From Spirosoma sp. SC4-14 (GTDB lineage: Bacteria; Bacteroidota; Bacteroidia; Cytophagales; Spirosomataceae), in the NCBI RefSeq assembly GCF_037201965.1, contig NZ_CP147518.1, forward strand, positions 619,001 through 683,000: a DNA stretch of 64,000 nucleotides, given 5' to 3'. The translations under genes and the position numbers were made by a program. The notes under the pieces were generated by a model. It made no database searches. It was not told where the DNA came from and saw only the letters and a list, made by a program, of their open reading frames with translations. Shown one piece after another: positions 25,396 through 35,749 of the stretch (its first letter is position 1; each line of letters begins with the position of its first letter).

Positions 25396-28300
25396 CTATT
25401 TTATGGTTACTATTCCCGACCCATTATAACTATGATAGTCGCCATTATACATAGCATCGGCCGAAACAGGCCCCAGTACGTAGCGTCCTTTGGAAACGGC
25501 TCTGGCCAGGTAGTAGAACGTACGCTGAGTTGCGGTAGCGGTTGTGTAAAAATTGATACGATCGTCGCGTAAATCAAAATGATCGGGCTGCGTCGGATTC
25601 TTAATCCAGGGCATATCGCGCTGTTCGGTCAGGCGGGGGTTTTCTACTTCCAGCCCGGCCGGAAGCAAATCCGTAACAACAACATTATCGATGGTCAGAC
25701 CATTTGTACTCACCAGCGTAATTTTCACAACAACCAGATCGTTTTGCCGGATGTCGCCTATTGGTTTGCCGTCGCGATCCAGAAAATCCCGGCGTACCCG
25801 CAGACCATTATCTTCTTCGGAGATTTTACCGTCTGCCGGAACGCCTTCGCTCTGGGCAAAATAATAGACATTGCCCGAACCTTTTGCCGTTAGTGAGAGG
25901 GGTTGGTTTGTAGGAACACGTTTAATGTTCAGGAATGTGCCGGTCATTGCTCCGAGCGATTTTCCACCGGCTGAGAGTGTGGCCGTTGCCGTACTATTGG
26001 CATGTTGGTGGGCTAGTTTTCCAAGGGCCAGAAACGCAAAGGCAGCTTCCTGGGTGTTCAGATAACCAGACTGGCGAAGTGCCGTAGACAATTGGCGGGC
26101 CAGGGTTGGAATCTGGAGATTATCGCGGTCCGTATCGACCAGAGCGTCGAGTGTCAGGGCCAGATTTCGTAAGGGCGACGCATAACTACCGCCGGTTTGC
26201 CGGTCGGTTGTAGCGTCGGTAAACTGTTTGGGTAGTAGTGCATTGAAACTTCGTGTGTCGCCCAGCCGGAAAAAAGCCGCTGCCAGCAAATAACGACTAT
26301 CGGGTGTTAAGGAGCCAATAGTCTGTTTGTAGTAGTTCATAGCCGACCGATTGGGCTTACCGGCTATAGCCAGCGCATACAATCCATAAATAGCCGTTCG
26401 ACTGGCTACTTTTTTCACCGTTCGCCCGCCCGATTCGTCATACGATACGACGTTTTCGGTAGCTGGATTGTTGGTGAAGTTGGTCAGGTGATCGAGTGCC
26501 GAACTTAGCACCGAGTTCCGAACTTCATAACCTGCTTCCTGTGCCTGGCTCAGAAAATGAACGGCATAGGCGGTGGCCCATTCATCGACCTCGGGTTGTC
26601 CGGGCCACATCGAAAAACCACCGTTTTGTGTCTGCTGGCCTTCAATTTTCTGAACGGCCTGCCGAACATTGGTAGCCGGGTTTAGGTCGCTTTCTCCCGA
26701 ACGAACAAAATAAGTATTGCTGCCAAGCTGTTTGGTCAGATCGGCGAAGTATAACTGCGGAAAGGCTTTCGAAATAGTTTGTTCAAGACAACCGTGTGGA
26801 TAGCCTAGCAGATACGACAATTCGTTGCCATACTGCGCAACTGGCGATCGGCTTAGCGACACGCTGGCCCGCGCCGTTCCGGGCAGGAAACCATTTCCGG
26901 CCAGTTGCAGCGTTTGGGTTTTTCCGCCCGCTACAGCACCCGACTGTGTTATTTTTTGCAGCGAAGCCGCCGGACGAACTGTTATCTCTGTTTTGTCAGT
27001 AAATGTTTCATTTAGGCCGTTTACTGATATGGTAATAGCACCAGGGCCGATTGCCTGTTTGGTTGATACGCGGAAGATAGTTCGGCTTTCGCGGCCGGGT
27101 TGAAGGGTTATTTTTCGGGTCGATAAACTGTCGGCCATCAACGGCCCTTCAAGGCTCAGTCGGGCGGTTACGGTGGCTGGTTGTTTGGTAGTATTGCTTA
27201 AATTGACCGGAAGCTCAACCTGATCGCCAGGCGTCAGAAAACGCGGTACGCCGGTGCTAATCACGATGGGATCGGCAACCTTCATGTTGCTATTGGCAGA
27301 TCCGAACCGATTATCTTTATAGGCTACGGCCATAATACGCAGATCGCCGGAGAACTGCGGAATGTCGACCGTAAACGTAGCTTCACCATCGGAGCCTGTT
27401 TCCAGAATACCACTCCAGAGCGCAACCAGTTTTACGCGGCCATTACTTAGCGGATTAACGCGCCGTTCGAGATCGTAGCCATCGCCCCCCACACTCGACG
27501 ACGACCGTAGCGAAAGCTCGGGGTAGAGCAATGCATATAGATCGTGGCTGCTGACTTCGAGCGCTCGCTTCTGATAATAAAAACCGTGCGGATCGGGTGT
27601 TTTGAAGTTTTTGAGCTGTAAAATACCTTCGTCCACTACAGCTATGGTCACTTGCGCATTACTGGTCGTTTTAACTTTTACCGTCTGCCGGGTTTTCGAA
27701 CGCGATTGTGGAGCTGCCGTAATGACTACCGGTAGTTTGGTGTTGTCGTCCTGAACCAATACGGGCACAAATCCATGCGCCACCGTAAGCGGCAGATTCG
27801 TATCGTCCATTGCTCGAATCAGCGTGGCTGTTACATATACGTTTGGCAGATGGTCGTTCCCAACCGAAAAGCTCCACTCAACCGATTTGTTGCTGGTGGT
27901 TAGCCAGTGCGATTCCAGTATGTGATTTCGCTCAACCGTCACCAGCAGTTTGCCATCGAAAGGGGCTTTGAATAATACGTTTGCCTTATCGCCGGTTTGA
28001 TAAACTGATTTGTCGAGTGTCATCAGCACTTGCCCTTCCTGACTTACCTCAAACGAAGAGGCCGACGTGCTACCGTATCCGTAGGCATAAAAACCTGTTG
28101 CGGCATAATTAACAGCTAATTCATTGGACTGTGCAGCCCGCCGAATCCGAATCTCATACTGGCCCGAAACGGTTGGTACATACCGGAAACTGGCTTTTCC
28201 GGCTTTGAACAGCAATGTATTGCTGTACACCGATTTTTCCCGGCGCTTTGTATTATACTTAACCTGATCGTTTTTCTTTTCGATCACGGTCTGATATTCG

Positions 28301-30885
28301 TAGCGAACTACTTCTACATAAGCCGAGGCCGAAGGACGTATGGCTCCGCTGGCATCGAGCGCAACAAGTTCGGCCGTAATGGGAGCATTGGTAGTTACAT
28401 AACGGTCGGGAAGCCGAACGCCAAAGAACGTATCCTGAGTTAGCACATCGAAGCGCCGGAGCCGATTGACGGGACGGCCGTTTTCGTCAAATACCGTTAC
28501 AAATAGTTTACCTTCCAGCAGGCCAATGTCCTGATATAAGGCTGGTATGGCAAATCGTTCGGTTGCCTGTCCATTGGCGTTTGTGCGTCCCTGCCGTAGT
28601 TCTTTGGGAAAGGTGGTTTCGTTGGGAATGTCGAACGAATATTCTTCAAATCCTTTTGGCGCGAATACTCTGCGTTTGAGCTGAAGCTCCATTTCATAAG
28701 CTCGGTCGGATGCGGGCGGGCCAAAGAGGTTCTGAGCTGTAGCCGAAAGCGTGATCGTTTGACCCGATTTATAGCTGGTTCGATCGGTAAGAACATCCAC
28801 TTTAATCCGGTCTGGAATGAATTCTTCGACACTGACTGATTGAGACGTTAACAATACATTATTGGCGTTCGAAACTTCGATGGTGTAGGTTCCGGTTACG
28901 GCGGCCGGATCGAGGGGAATATCTGTTGTGACGGCTCCCTGCGCATTCGTAGTTTTGCGGAAAGCACGTAGTTCACGGCCGTTCGGCATCAGGAGTCGGA
29001 TGATAACCGGAATTTCGCCTACACTTTTCCACGTTTGCGACCGGATCAGGGTGTTGAAATGAATGGTTTCTCCGGGTCGATAAATGTCGCGGTCGCCATA
29101 GACAAAGGCATCGAAGCCTGATTCATTATCGCGTTTGCCGTCAACCTCAAAACGTGAGGTTTCTACCTGCGTATCGGGCAGAAACAGAAAATTAAAATCA
29201 TTGGCAGTTGGACTTTCGATGCGGGCCGTTATGAGCGCAATTTTGAAACCGGGAGCTTTCTCGTTCACTTTCTCAAATCGGGCAAAGCCACTACCATCCG
29301 TTTTGAGCGTATATACCGACTGATTATTGCTGCTGACGAGTGTAAGCTCAACGCCCTGCAATGGTTCCGCCGTTCGGATCGAATTAGCCCAAATTTGAAC
29401 TTCTTCGGCCGTCTGGTGGGCAATCAGGCCAATATCTGATACCGATACGAGCTGGCTGGTCTGTAAATAGGCTTCATCTTTCGAGCTAACAGTTACCAGA
29501 TAAACGCCCTGATATTTTCCGTTCTGCGGTGACTCGGGCAGAGATAGATTGAGTGCCGATACGCCACCAACCTTTGGCAGATTCGTTGTTTCAACTGTTT
29601 TGTCGACCAGAACATCGCTGAGATCACCTGATTCATCGTCGCCATAATTGAACGCTCCCGAAGGTCCCCATTCGCCGTTGCCTTTTTCTGTGTATTCTTC
29701 GTAGCGGTCTGTGCGCAGATAGTTCAGGATGTTGTTTTCATAAACCTTCGCTATTTTGACCTGTACCTTTGGTACATTAACAATCGTCAGCCCAACATTT
29801 CGGGCACCTTTCGACGACAGGTAAAGCGCCTTTCGATTGGCAAACTGAATGCTGGCGGGCATTTTTCCGAAAAACAAATCGCGTGTGACGGGCTCTTCGA
29901 GTTTGGTGCCGAGCGTTCCCCGAATCTGGTCGGTGAGCGTCAGTACGTAAGTGTCGGTCTCACTGAAGTTTCCCCGGATCATAAAGCCATTTTCGGTGAG
30001 TTCGGCCGTAGTCTCAACATTCGGTTGAATGGAATAATAGCGGCTCAGTTCGCCCGGTTGCAATTCCTGCGTGGTAATGACTCGAACAATTCCCTGTGGT
30101 CCGCCCGTTCCTGTGTTTTCAAACGATGTCTGGACGTCGGCAATTTCCAGTTTATAGCGCGATGGGAGGGTTCCGGTTTCTTCAATCGTTTCTTTGCTGA
30201 CATAGGCTGTTTTAGGAACCTTGACACCTTTGGCGAGTTGGACCGTAAGGGGTTGTTCATTTTTCAGAGCAGGCGCATTGCTCAGAGTCAGTGCTACATT
30301 GGTTTGCGGTTCGGTTTGGGTAACCTGCGTGCCGAGAGTTTTGTCGTCGGCCAGAACGGCTACTTTATCTGACACGTCGGCGGTGTTGAGCGGGTAGTTG
30401 AAATTAAGCCGTAATCGGGCTATGGGTTGCCCCGTTTCCCGCGATTTTGCCCACCAGCTTTCAATACTTGTAATTTGCAGATAAGGCGTATGGAACGCAA
30501 TCTCATCGCCCGATACCTTCAGGTCTTTCTGTTCCGAACGTTTCAACAGGTTATCTGTCAGTTCGGCCCGGTAGTCGGTTGCCGGACCGAACGAGGTGGC
30601 TGGTGAAAAGACCAGTTCGTTGGGAGCTGTCCATTTGAATTTGCCCCGTACGGCCGGAATAAATCGTACATACTGCGTAGAATCCCACTCGTTGAGCTGG
30701 CCGGGGGGACCAATATTTTTATTGAACGAAAAGGTTAAATTCTGCGTCTGCTGAATTTCATCATCGAAATTACGGCCCACTATAGCTACTTCATTGAAAG
30801 GGAGACGGGAACAATTCTGAAGTAAACAAAACGAAATGCATAAACCAGAAATCAGATAGCCAGGGTATAGGAATCGGGGACGCAT
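25396..30885 (-). CDS. Bacterial alpha-2-macroglobulin lipoprotein (YfhM type)
   Basis: 1829 residues from the ATG at 30885 (MRPRFLYPGYLISGLCISFC), with a lipobox-like LLQNC that would anchor it to a membrane. Macroglobulin MG domains follow; MG2 is seen around DRDIYRPGETIHFNTLIRS, then bait-region-like and ANATO-free parts, and a thioester domain with GYPHGCLEQ, Cys1366 and the Gln two residues after Leu-Glu forming the CLEQ thioester motif. The C-terminal part ends GDYHSYNGSGIVTIK. Such proteins trap attacking proteases in the periplasm and are known to be paired with PBP1C, which is the next gene but one. The frame extends 16 codons upstream but that start has no lipoprotein signal. Confidence 0.9.
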   Translation of the reverse strand: MRPRFLYPGYLISGLCISFCLLQNCSRLPFNEVAIVGRNFDDEIQQTQNLTFSFNKNIGPPGQLNEWDSTQYVRFIPAVRGKFKWTAPNELVFSPATSFGPATDYRAELTDNLLKRSEQKDLKVSGDEIAFHTPYLQITSIESWWAKSRETGQPIARLRLNFNYPLNTADVSDKVAVLADDKTLGTQVTQTEPQTNVALTLSNAPALKNEQPLTVQLAKGVKVPKTAYVSKETIEETGTLPSRYKLEIADVQTSFENTGTGGPQGIVRVITTQELQPGELSRYYSIQPNVETTAELTENGFMIRGNFSETDTYVLTLTDQIRGTLGTKLEEPVTRDLFFGKMPASIQFANRKALYLSSKGARNVGLTIVNVPKVQVKIAKVYENNILNYLRTDRYEEYTEKGNGEWGPSGAFNYGDDESGDLSDVLVDKTVETTNLPKVGGVSALNLSLPESPQNGKYQGVYLVTVSSKDEAYLQTSQLVSVSDIGLIAHQTAEEVQIWANSIRTAEPLQGVELTLVSSNNQSVYTLKTDGSGFARFEKVNEKAPGFKIALITARIESPTANDFNFLFLPDTQVETSRFEVDGKRDNESGFDAFVYGDRDIYRPGETIHFNTLIRSQTWKSVGEIPVIIRLLMPNGRELRAFRKTTNAQGAVTTDIPLDPAAVTGTYTIEVSNANNVLLTSQSVSVEEFIPDRIKVDVLTDRTSYKSGQTITLSATAQNLFGPPASDRAYEMELQLKRRVFAPKGFEEYSFDIPNETTFPKELRQGRTNANGQATERFAIPALYQDIGLLEGKLFVTVFDENGRPVNRLRRFDVLTQDTFFGVRLPDRYVTTNAPITAELVALDASGAIRPSASAYVEVVRYEYQTVIEKKNDQVKYNTKRREKSVYSNTLLFKAGKASFRYVPTVSGQYEIRIRRAAQSNELAVNYAATGFYAYGYGSTSASSFEVSQEGQVLMTLDKSVYQTGDKANVLFKAPFDGKLLVTVERNHILESHWLTTSNKSVEWSFSVGNDHLPNVYVTATLIRAMDDTNLPLTVAHGFVPVLVQDDNTKLPVVITAAPQSRSKTRQTVKVKTTSNAQVTIAVVDEGILQLKNFKTPDPHGFYYQKRALEVSSHDLYALLYPELSLRSSSSVGGDGYDLERRVNPLSNGRVKLVALWSGILETGSDGEATFTVDIPQFSGDLRIMAVAYKDNRFGSANSNMKVADPIVISTGVPRFLTPGDQVELPVNLSNTTKQPATVTARLSLEGPLMADSLSTRKITLQPGRESRTIFRVSTKQAIGPGAITISVNGLNETFTDKTEITVRPAASLQKITQSGAVAGGKTQTLQLAGNGFLPGTARASVSLSRSPVAQYGNELSYLLGYPHGCLEQTISKAFPQLYFADLTKQLGSNTYFVRSGESDLNPATNVRQAVQKIEGQQTQNGGFSMWPGQPEVDEWATAYAVHFLSQAQEAGYEVRNSVLSSALDHLTNFTNNPATENVVSYDESGGRTVKKVASRTAIYGLYALAIAGKPNRSAMNYYKQTIGSLTPDSRYLLAAAFFRLGDTRSFNALLPKQFTDATTDRQTGGSYASPLRNLALTLDALVDTDRDNLQIPTLARQLSTALRQSGYLNTQEAAFAFLALGKLAHQHANSTATATLSAGGKSLGAMTGTFLNIKRVPTNQPLSLTAKGSGNVYYFAQSEGVPADGKISEEDNGLRVRRDFLDRDGKPIGDIRQNDLVVVKITLVSTNGLTIDNVVVTDLLPAGLEVENPRLTEQRDMPWIKNPTQPDHFDLRDDRINFYTTATATQRTFYYLARAVSKGRYVLGPVSADAMYNGDYHSYNGSGIVTIK

Positions 30886-30922
30886 AATGGTAGGTGTAGC
30901 GGTGAGAGGTCGAATGTAGACG

Positions 30923-30954
30923 AAAAAACCCACTCAAAATTGCTGAGTGGGTTT
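30923..30954 (-). terminator. Terminator between the DUF4440-like gene and the macroglobulin gene
   Basis: Minus strand AAACCCACTCA, 7-base loop, TGAGTGGGTTT then T3, about 30 bases after the DUF4440-like stop. It should limit read-through from the PBP1C side into the macroglobulin gene. Confidence 0.85.
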
Positions 30955-30985
30955 GTATTTTGGATAATGACTTATTGAGCGGTTG

Positions 30986-31423
30986 TTAATGGATGGGCGT
31001 AAACTGAATGTTCACGATTTTCCATACATCCCCCTGCTTTGCCGATACAACCGAAAAGGCAACCGTGTTGTCGAAACCTTGTCCCTGAACGTTGCCTTTC
31101 GCTTTCCAGATGCCTGTCATGACGGCCGAATTATTGTTGTATTGACGTGTGCGGGCATCTGAAACAGTGCCTGCATCAACAACTACATAGCCGCCACTAA
31201 TTCCCTGAGCCAGCATATCGCCATCTACCGTGTTGCCATCGAAGCTGGTAAGGCTAAAGTCAGGGGTAATTAGTTTGCTAATGCTGCCCCCATCTTCATC
31301 GAGAAGGGCTTTGAAGAATGCGTTGCCGAGTGCGGTCGGGTCCTGGCCTGGATCGGTAGTTTGCTGGGCAAATGCAGTTACTGTGAATAGCAGGGCTGAA
31401 ACTAAGGTAAGTATTGTTTTCAT
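30986..31423 (-). CDS. DUF4440/SnoaL-like secreted protein
   Basis: 145 residues from the ATG at 31423 (MKTILTLVSALLFTVTAFAQ, a clean signal peptide); an ATG at 31429 is two codons earlier. The mature part is a small NTF2-like alpha+beta domain of the DUF4440 type: DPTALGNAFFKALLDEDGGS, ITPDFSLTSFDG, then AVMTGIWKAKG and WKIVNIQFTPIH. Such folds bind small ligands or serve as accessory domains; no catalytic set is evident. It sits between PBP1C and the macroglobulin gene. Confidence 0.8.
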   Translation of the reverse strand: MKTILTLVSALLFTVTAFAQQTTDPGQDPTALGNAFFKALLDEDGGSISKLITPDFSLTSFDGNTVDGDMLAQGISGGYVVVDAGTVSDARTRQYNNNSAVMTGIWKAKGNVQGQGFDNTVAFSVVSAKQGDVWKIVNIQFTPIH

Positions 31424-31555
31424 TAGCATAAGATTGGCTTTCGAGTCGTAAGGTCCTGATAAATTGGAGAAAGACAAAATCAACAAACTGTTACTTGGTG
31501 CTACTGGCCAATAGGCATTAGAATAAAACGGATAACTAATGACAATTGGCCTACC

Positions 31556-33919
31556 TCATTCTCTTTTTATCAGTACGTGCAGGTCACTATATCGGCCACG
31601 GTCGTCGGCGCAGGAAATTTTTAAAGCGCCCGGCTGGGGTTTGAAAAAAACAGCTTCGCCAGGGCTGGCTTTGCGGTATAGCTTATTATTTAGATACCAG
31701 AATACCGTTTGCACATCGTTGGCTGCCTGACAGCTTAATTCCAGTTCGGCGGGTTGTTTTGGATTGATGTAGTACTCGCTGCCATCGTTCAGGCTGGTAA
31801 TTAGCGGTTTCGTTCCCGATGTGCCAAATACACGCTCACAAGCCGGATTGTGTGGAGGAATTGTCTCAAAGGGTATGTGCCGGTTTTGATAAAAAGTTAC
31901 AACCTCTGGTGCCAGATTAGGGTAACTACGACGGACATATCCACTGTCGGGCTTGCAGTGAGCGCAGTAGGAGAGGGTTCCGGCAGCATTGGTAAATACT
32001 GCTTTCCGGTGCTGACAACGCCTATAACGCGATACGCCCATAATGTAATAGTCGGTTACAGTATTGGTGCAGAACTCACCCGGAACATCGCCCGTTTCGG
32101 GGCATATCAGGCGCGTTGACAGGTTATTGCCCGGCCGACGAAACCATCCGGTGGGCGAATTATAGTCCAGTGCGTTGAAAAGCTGAAAGAGTAAAGGCGT
32201 GGCTGTATTGGCTCCGCTAAGCTCGGCTACACCAACACCCGAAAAATTGCCTACCCAAACCCCAATTGTATAACGCTGATTGTAGCCAATGCTCCAGGCA
32301 TCGCGTCGGCCATACGATGTGCCGGTTTTCCAGGCAATTCGCGGTAAGTGATAGCTATTGTCGAAGTTATTAGGCAGATCGGGACGGGTTATTTGCGTAA
32401 GCGTATTCGTCACCAGATAAGTAGCTTCCTGCGAGAGAATACCTCCTGAACGAACTCGGGATGCCGTTGGATGAGTGCCCGATTGGGTGAATAGTAAATT
32501 TTTTATCTCACCGCCATGCGCAAATCCGGTGTAAAGCCGGGTCATTTCTTCCAGTGTTACCCCACAACCACCCAAAATCATCGAAAGCCCCAGCTCTTTG
32601 GCTTGTTTCTTAATAGTTATGAACCCTGATTTCTGCAAAGCGGCAATCAGGCTGGGTGTTCCTATTTCTTTCAGTAGAGCAACCGCCGGAATATTCAGCG
32701 AATTGGCCAGCGCAAACTCAGCCGTAACCGGACCATTGAACCGGCGATCGTAATTATCAGGTTCATAACCGCCGAAATTAGTCGGCACATCGTTGAGCCT
32801 GGTTTTGGGTGTAATGAGTCCTTCATCGAACGCCAGTCCGTAGAGCAGCGGTTTCAACGCGCTCCCCGGCGACCGAACTGCCCGCACGCCATCGACCTGA
32901 CCCCCATCGAACGTATTGTCGAAATTTGCTGAGCCAACATAGGCAATAACTTCGTGGGTACGATTATCCACAATCAATACGGCCGAATTGTGGATATTCA
33001 ATGCCCGAACACGATTCGCGTAATTTTGAACCAGTCGTTCGGCGGTAGCCTGCGTGGCCAGTGATATAGTTGACTGGATAATGGGCATATCGACGTATTC
33101 GGTACGTAACCGACGGGCAAGATGTGGTGTAAGTTGAGGGGCGGCTCGCCGGTAGGCTGCGAGTGGCTCGTTGAGCGCGTCGTCGATAGCACCATCATCG
33201 AAAAGATGTTGGGTGCGAAAGCGCTTTAACCACACGTTCCGTTCCTCAACAATATGTGCATTGTTGCTGCCAGGGCGCAGGCTCGATGGCCGATTAGGAA
33301 TAATGGTCAGCGTTGTCAGTTCGGCCAGGCTGAGTAGTTTAGGCGGTTTCCCGAAATAAAGTAACGACGCCGATTTTAAACCTTCGATGTTGCCACCATA
33401 AGGAATCAAATTGAGGTATAGTTGCAGAATTTCGTCTTTTGAATAATGTACTTCAAGCTGAACGGCCCGAAACAGTTCGATAAGTTTACTGCCATATGTT
33501 CGTTCTCTCGGTTCGAGCAGCCGTACCGTTTGCATGGTGATGGTCGATGCGCCCGACGTACGTTTGCCCGATAGCAAATTGCGGCCAGCCGCCCGTAGTA
33601 TAGCAATCGGATTAAAACCGAAATGGTACCGGAAGTATTTGTCTTCTTTAAACAAAATAGCTTCCCGAAGAGTAGGAGTAATTTCAGAGAGTTCGGTATA
33701 CATGCGCCACTTGTCGTCGCGACTAAGAAAGGCGTGCAGAATAGTGCCGTTTCGGGCAGTGACTAACGTGGAGTAGGGCACCGAGGTCTTGATTGGAAAG
33801 AAAAAGTCAACCGCCAAAAACAGCACCAAGGTAAGCAGGAGGGCTTTTACGGCCCGCCGTTTCCAAATTTGTTTGGTGATGACGAGAACCTTTTCCAATA
33901 TTGACCTAACCATTGCCAT
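31556..33919 (-). CDS. pbpC: Penicillin-binding protein 1C
   Basis: 787-residue bifunctional peptidoglycan synthase. One membrane helix (about 25-42), then a glycosyltransferase (GT51) domain with the catalytic Glu in LFKEDKYF (Glu92) and the SGASTITMQ block, a transpeptidase domain with SALK (Ser353-Lys356), SLN (407-409) and KTGTS (531-535), and a C-terminal PBP1C-specific beta domain from about 690 preceded by a cysteine-rich segment (RRCQHRK ... CAHCKPDSG). The pairing with an alpha-2-macroglobulin is a known conserved arrangement: the synthase repairs wall while the macroglobulin traps proteases. The start may be MVRS two codons in. Confidence 0.95.
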   Translation of the reverse strand: MAMVRSILEKVLVITKQIWKRRAVKALLLTLVLFLAVDFFFPIKTSVPYSTLVTARNGTILHAFLSRDDKWRMYTELSEITPTLREAILFKEDKYFRYHFGFNPIAILRAAGRNLLSGKRTSGASTITMQTVRLLEPRERTYGSKLIELFRAVQLEVHYSKDEILQLYLNLIPYGGNIEGLKSASLLYFGKPPKLLSLAELTTLTIIPNRPSSLRPGSNNAHIVEERNVWLKRFRTQHLFDDGAIDDALNEPLAAYRRAAPQLTPHLARRLRTEYVDMPIIQSTISLATQATAERLVQNYANRVRALNIHNSAVLIVDNRTHEVIAYVGSANFDNTFDGGQVDGVRAVRSPGSALKPLLYGLAFDEGLITPKTRLNDVPTNFGGYEPDNYDRRFNGPVTAEFALANSLNIPAVALLKEIGTPSLIAALQKSGFITIKKQAKELGLSMILGGCGVTLEEMTRLYTGFAHGGEIKNLLFTQSGTHPTASRVRSGGILSQEATYLVTNTLTQITRPDLPNNFDNSYHLPRIAWKTGTSYGRRDAWSIGYNQRYTIGVWVGNFSGVGVAELSGANTATPLLFQLFNALDYNSPTGWFRRPGNNLSTRLICPETGDVPGEFCTNTVTDYYIMGVSRYRRCQHRKAVFTNAAGTLSYCAHCKPDSGYVRRSYPNLAPEVVTFYQNRHIPFETIPPHNPACERVFGTSGTKPLITSLNDGSEYYINPKQPAELELSCQAANDVQTVFWYLNNKLYRKASPGEAVFFKPQPGALKISCADDRGRYSDLHVLIKRE

Positions 33920-34010
33920 ATTCGTCGTGACTTCTCTGGGCTATTTATGTCCAGAAAAGAATAACAAAAATCAGTGAAATCCCTTAATCTGAGAAATCCA
34001 GTTTTAGACA

Positions 34011-35420
34011 ATGACTATTCAGTTTTTTGGCGCGGCACGCACCGTAACCGGCAGTAAGCACTTGATCACTACAAACGGCGGTAAACAAATTCTGCTCGAT
34101 TGTGGACTTTTTCAGGGAATCAATACCGACGAGCTAAATCAGCAGTTTGGGTTCGATCCTTCCCAGGTCGACTATATGGTGCTTTCGCACGCCCATATCG
34201 ACCACACAGGTCTGATTCCGAGGCTGGTGCGACAAGGATTTAGTGGGCCAATCTATACCACCTCGTCTACCATTGATCTCTGTGAAATTATGCTCATGGA
34301 TAGTGCCCGCATTCAGGAACGCGATCTTGAGCGGGTAAACGAACGGCGAAAACGCCGTGGACAGGCTGAACTCGAAGCACTATACGACGTAGACGACGTG
34401 CAGAAAGCGCTTGATCTGATGCGACCCGTTGAGTACCATCATCCGTTCGTGATCTGCGAAGAAGCTATGGGTCTGTTGACCGATGCTGGGCATTTGCTGG
34501 GAAGTGCATCCGTTAGTTTAACCATCCGCGAAAAGAATCGAAACGGCGGTGTTGAAGAAAAACACCTCTTCTTCAGTGGTGATATTGGCCGACCCGACGA
34601 TAAGATTCTGCGGTCGCCGGAGCCGTTTCCTCAGGCCGACTACATCATCTGCGAATCGACCTACGGCGACCGTCGGCATGAGGCTGAGCCAGATATGAAA
34701 GCGCATTTGCTTCGGATTGTTCAGCAAACGTGCGTCGAAAATCATGGCAAACTAATTATTCCGGCCTTTGCTGTCGACCGCACGCAGGAACTGATTTATG
34801 CGCTGGACCAACTCTCCAGCGAAGGGCGTTTGCCCCGACTCCCGGTTTATATCGACAGCCCCATGGCAGTTAGTGCAACGCGGGTGATGCAAAGTCACGA
34901 GGAAGATTTTAATCCGGAAATACTGGCTTATATCAATAAAGATGGTGATGCCTTCAATTTTCCGAACCTGCACTACATTTCCGATGTCATGGAATCAAAA
35001 GCCATCAACGATAGCCGGGAGCCCTGCATTATTATTGCGCCATCGGGCATGGCCGAAGCAGGGCGGATCAAGCACCACATCAAAAACAATATTGAAAAGC
35101 CAACTACAACGATTTTGATGGTTGGGTATGCATCGCCCAGCAGCTTAGGTGGAGCCTTGAAGCGGGGCGATAAGGAAGTGACTATTTTTGGCGATCGGTA
35201 TCAGGTGCGTGCGCGCATTGAAATCATGGATTCTTTTTCGGCTCATGGCGACTACTACGAGATGCTCGAATTTTTGAGCTGCCAGGACCCGGCTAAAGTT
35301 AAAACGGTTTTTCTGGTACATGGCGAATACGACAAGCAGGTTATCTGGAAAGAAAAACTACAGGCTGCTGGCTTTAAACACGTCGAAATTCCAGACATGA
35401 AGGAGAAAGTGAGTTTATAG
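34011..35420 (+). CDS. Metallo-beta-lactamase/beta-CASP exonuclease-type protein
   Basis: 469 residues. HAHIDH at 60-65 is the zinc-binding HxHxDH motif; DAGHLLGSA, FSGDIGR and the beta-CASP blocks (AFAVDRTQEL, SPMA, APSGMAEAGR) follow, and the RMMBL end carries SFSAHGDYYEML and VHGE. This is the YSH1/CPSF-73-like family of RNA-processing exo/endonucleases. Starts at an ATG 91 bases from the divergent pbpC. It is followed at once by a long stem-loop. Confidence 0.92.
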   Translation: MTIQFFGAARTVTGSKHLITTNGGKQILLDCGLFQGINTDELNQQFGFDPSQVDYMVLSHAHIDHTGLIPRLVRQGFSGPIYTTSSTIDLCEIMLMDSARIQERDLERVNERRKRRGQAELEALYDVDDVQKALDLMRPVEYHHPFVICEEAMGLLTDAGHLLGSASVSLTIREKNRNGGVEEKHLFFSGDIGRPDDKILRSPEPFPQADYIICESTYGDRRHEAEPDMKAHLLRIVQQTCVENHGKLIIPAFAVDRTQELIYALDQLSSEGRLPRLPVYIDSPMAVSATRVMQSHEEDFNPEILAYINKDGDAFNFPNLHYISDVMESKAINDSREPCIIIAPSGMAEAGRIKHHIKNNIEKPTTTILMVGYASPSSLGGALKRGDKEVTIFGDRYQVRARIEIMDSFSAHGDYYEMLEFLSCQDPAKVKTVFLVHGEYDKQVIWKEKLQAAGFKHVEIPDMKEKVSL

Positions 35421-35476
35421 TTTATGGTTGCGCTGCCCATTAGCACACTTCCTTCGCATGCAGCGCAACCGTAAAC
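35420..35476. repeat. Stem-loop, GGTTGCGCTGC family copy 2
   Basis: GTTTATGGTTGCGCTGC (35420-35436) and GCAGCGCAACCGTAAAC (35460-35476) form a 17-bp stem with one G-T mismatch, around a 23-base loop that begins CCATTAGCACA. It overlaps the stop codon of the beta-CASP gene by a base. Best preserved of three related copies. Confidence 0.85.
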
Positions 35477-35507
35477 CAAAAAAATACCCCGGCTTTTCAA
35501 CCGGGGT
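35477..35507 (-). terminator. Terminator of the small gene at 35.5 kb
   Basis: Minus strand ACCCCGG, loop, CCGGGGT, A then T7, about 39 bases after the stop of the leftward 67-residue gene. The direction of the T-run supports that gene being real. Confidence 0.8.
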
Positions 35508-35545
35508 TAGTAATGTTCAGGAAAGAAATTGGAGTGGTTGGCTTG

Positions 35546-35749
35546 TCAGGTGAAGCGAACGCGTGGCACACGGGTGAAACATCGGTTCAATACAACACGA
35601 TAGACTTTGCCAAATTGGGCATAACACCATCGTCTGAGTTGTTTTACTTCTTTGGGGATAAGCATTTTAATAGCTTTAACCAACTCTTTTTCAAACAAGG
35701 CTCTGTCAAAACTTACCTTCTGAAGGATTGTTTTGATATACTCAAGCAT
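35546..35749 (-). CDS. Small conserved-looking protein, unknown function
   Basis: 67 residues from the ATG at 35749 (MLEYIKTILQKVSFDRALFE); an ATG at 35758 adds three. The first 50 residues are an amphipathic, charged pattern (FEKELVKAIKMLIPKEVKQL then RRWCYAQFG) that resembles small proteins common in Cytophagales, and the tail is basic (RCFTRVPRVRFT). A minus-strand terminator follows it. A longer open frame on the plus strand over the same bases has no such support. Confidence 0.65.
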   Translation of the reverse strand: MLEYIKTILQKVSFDRALFEKELVKAIKMLIPKEVKQLRRWCYAQFGKVYRVVLNRCFTRVPRVRFT

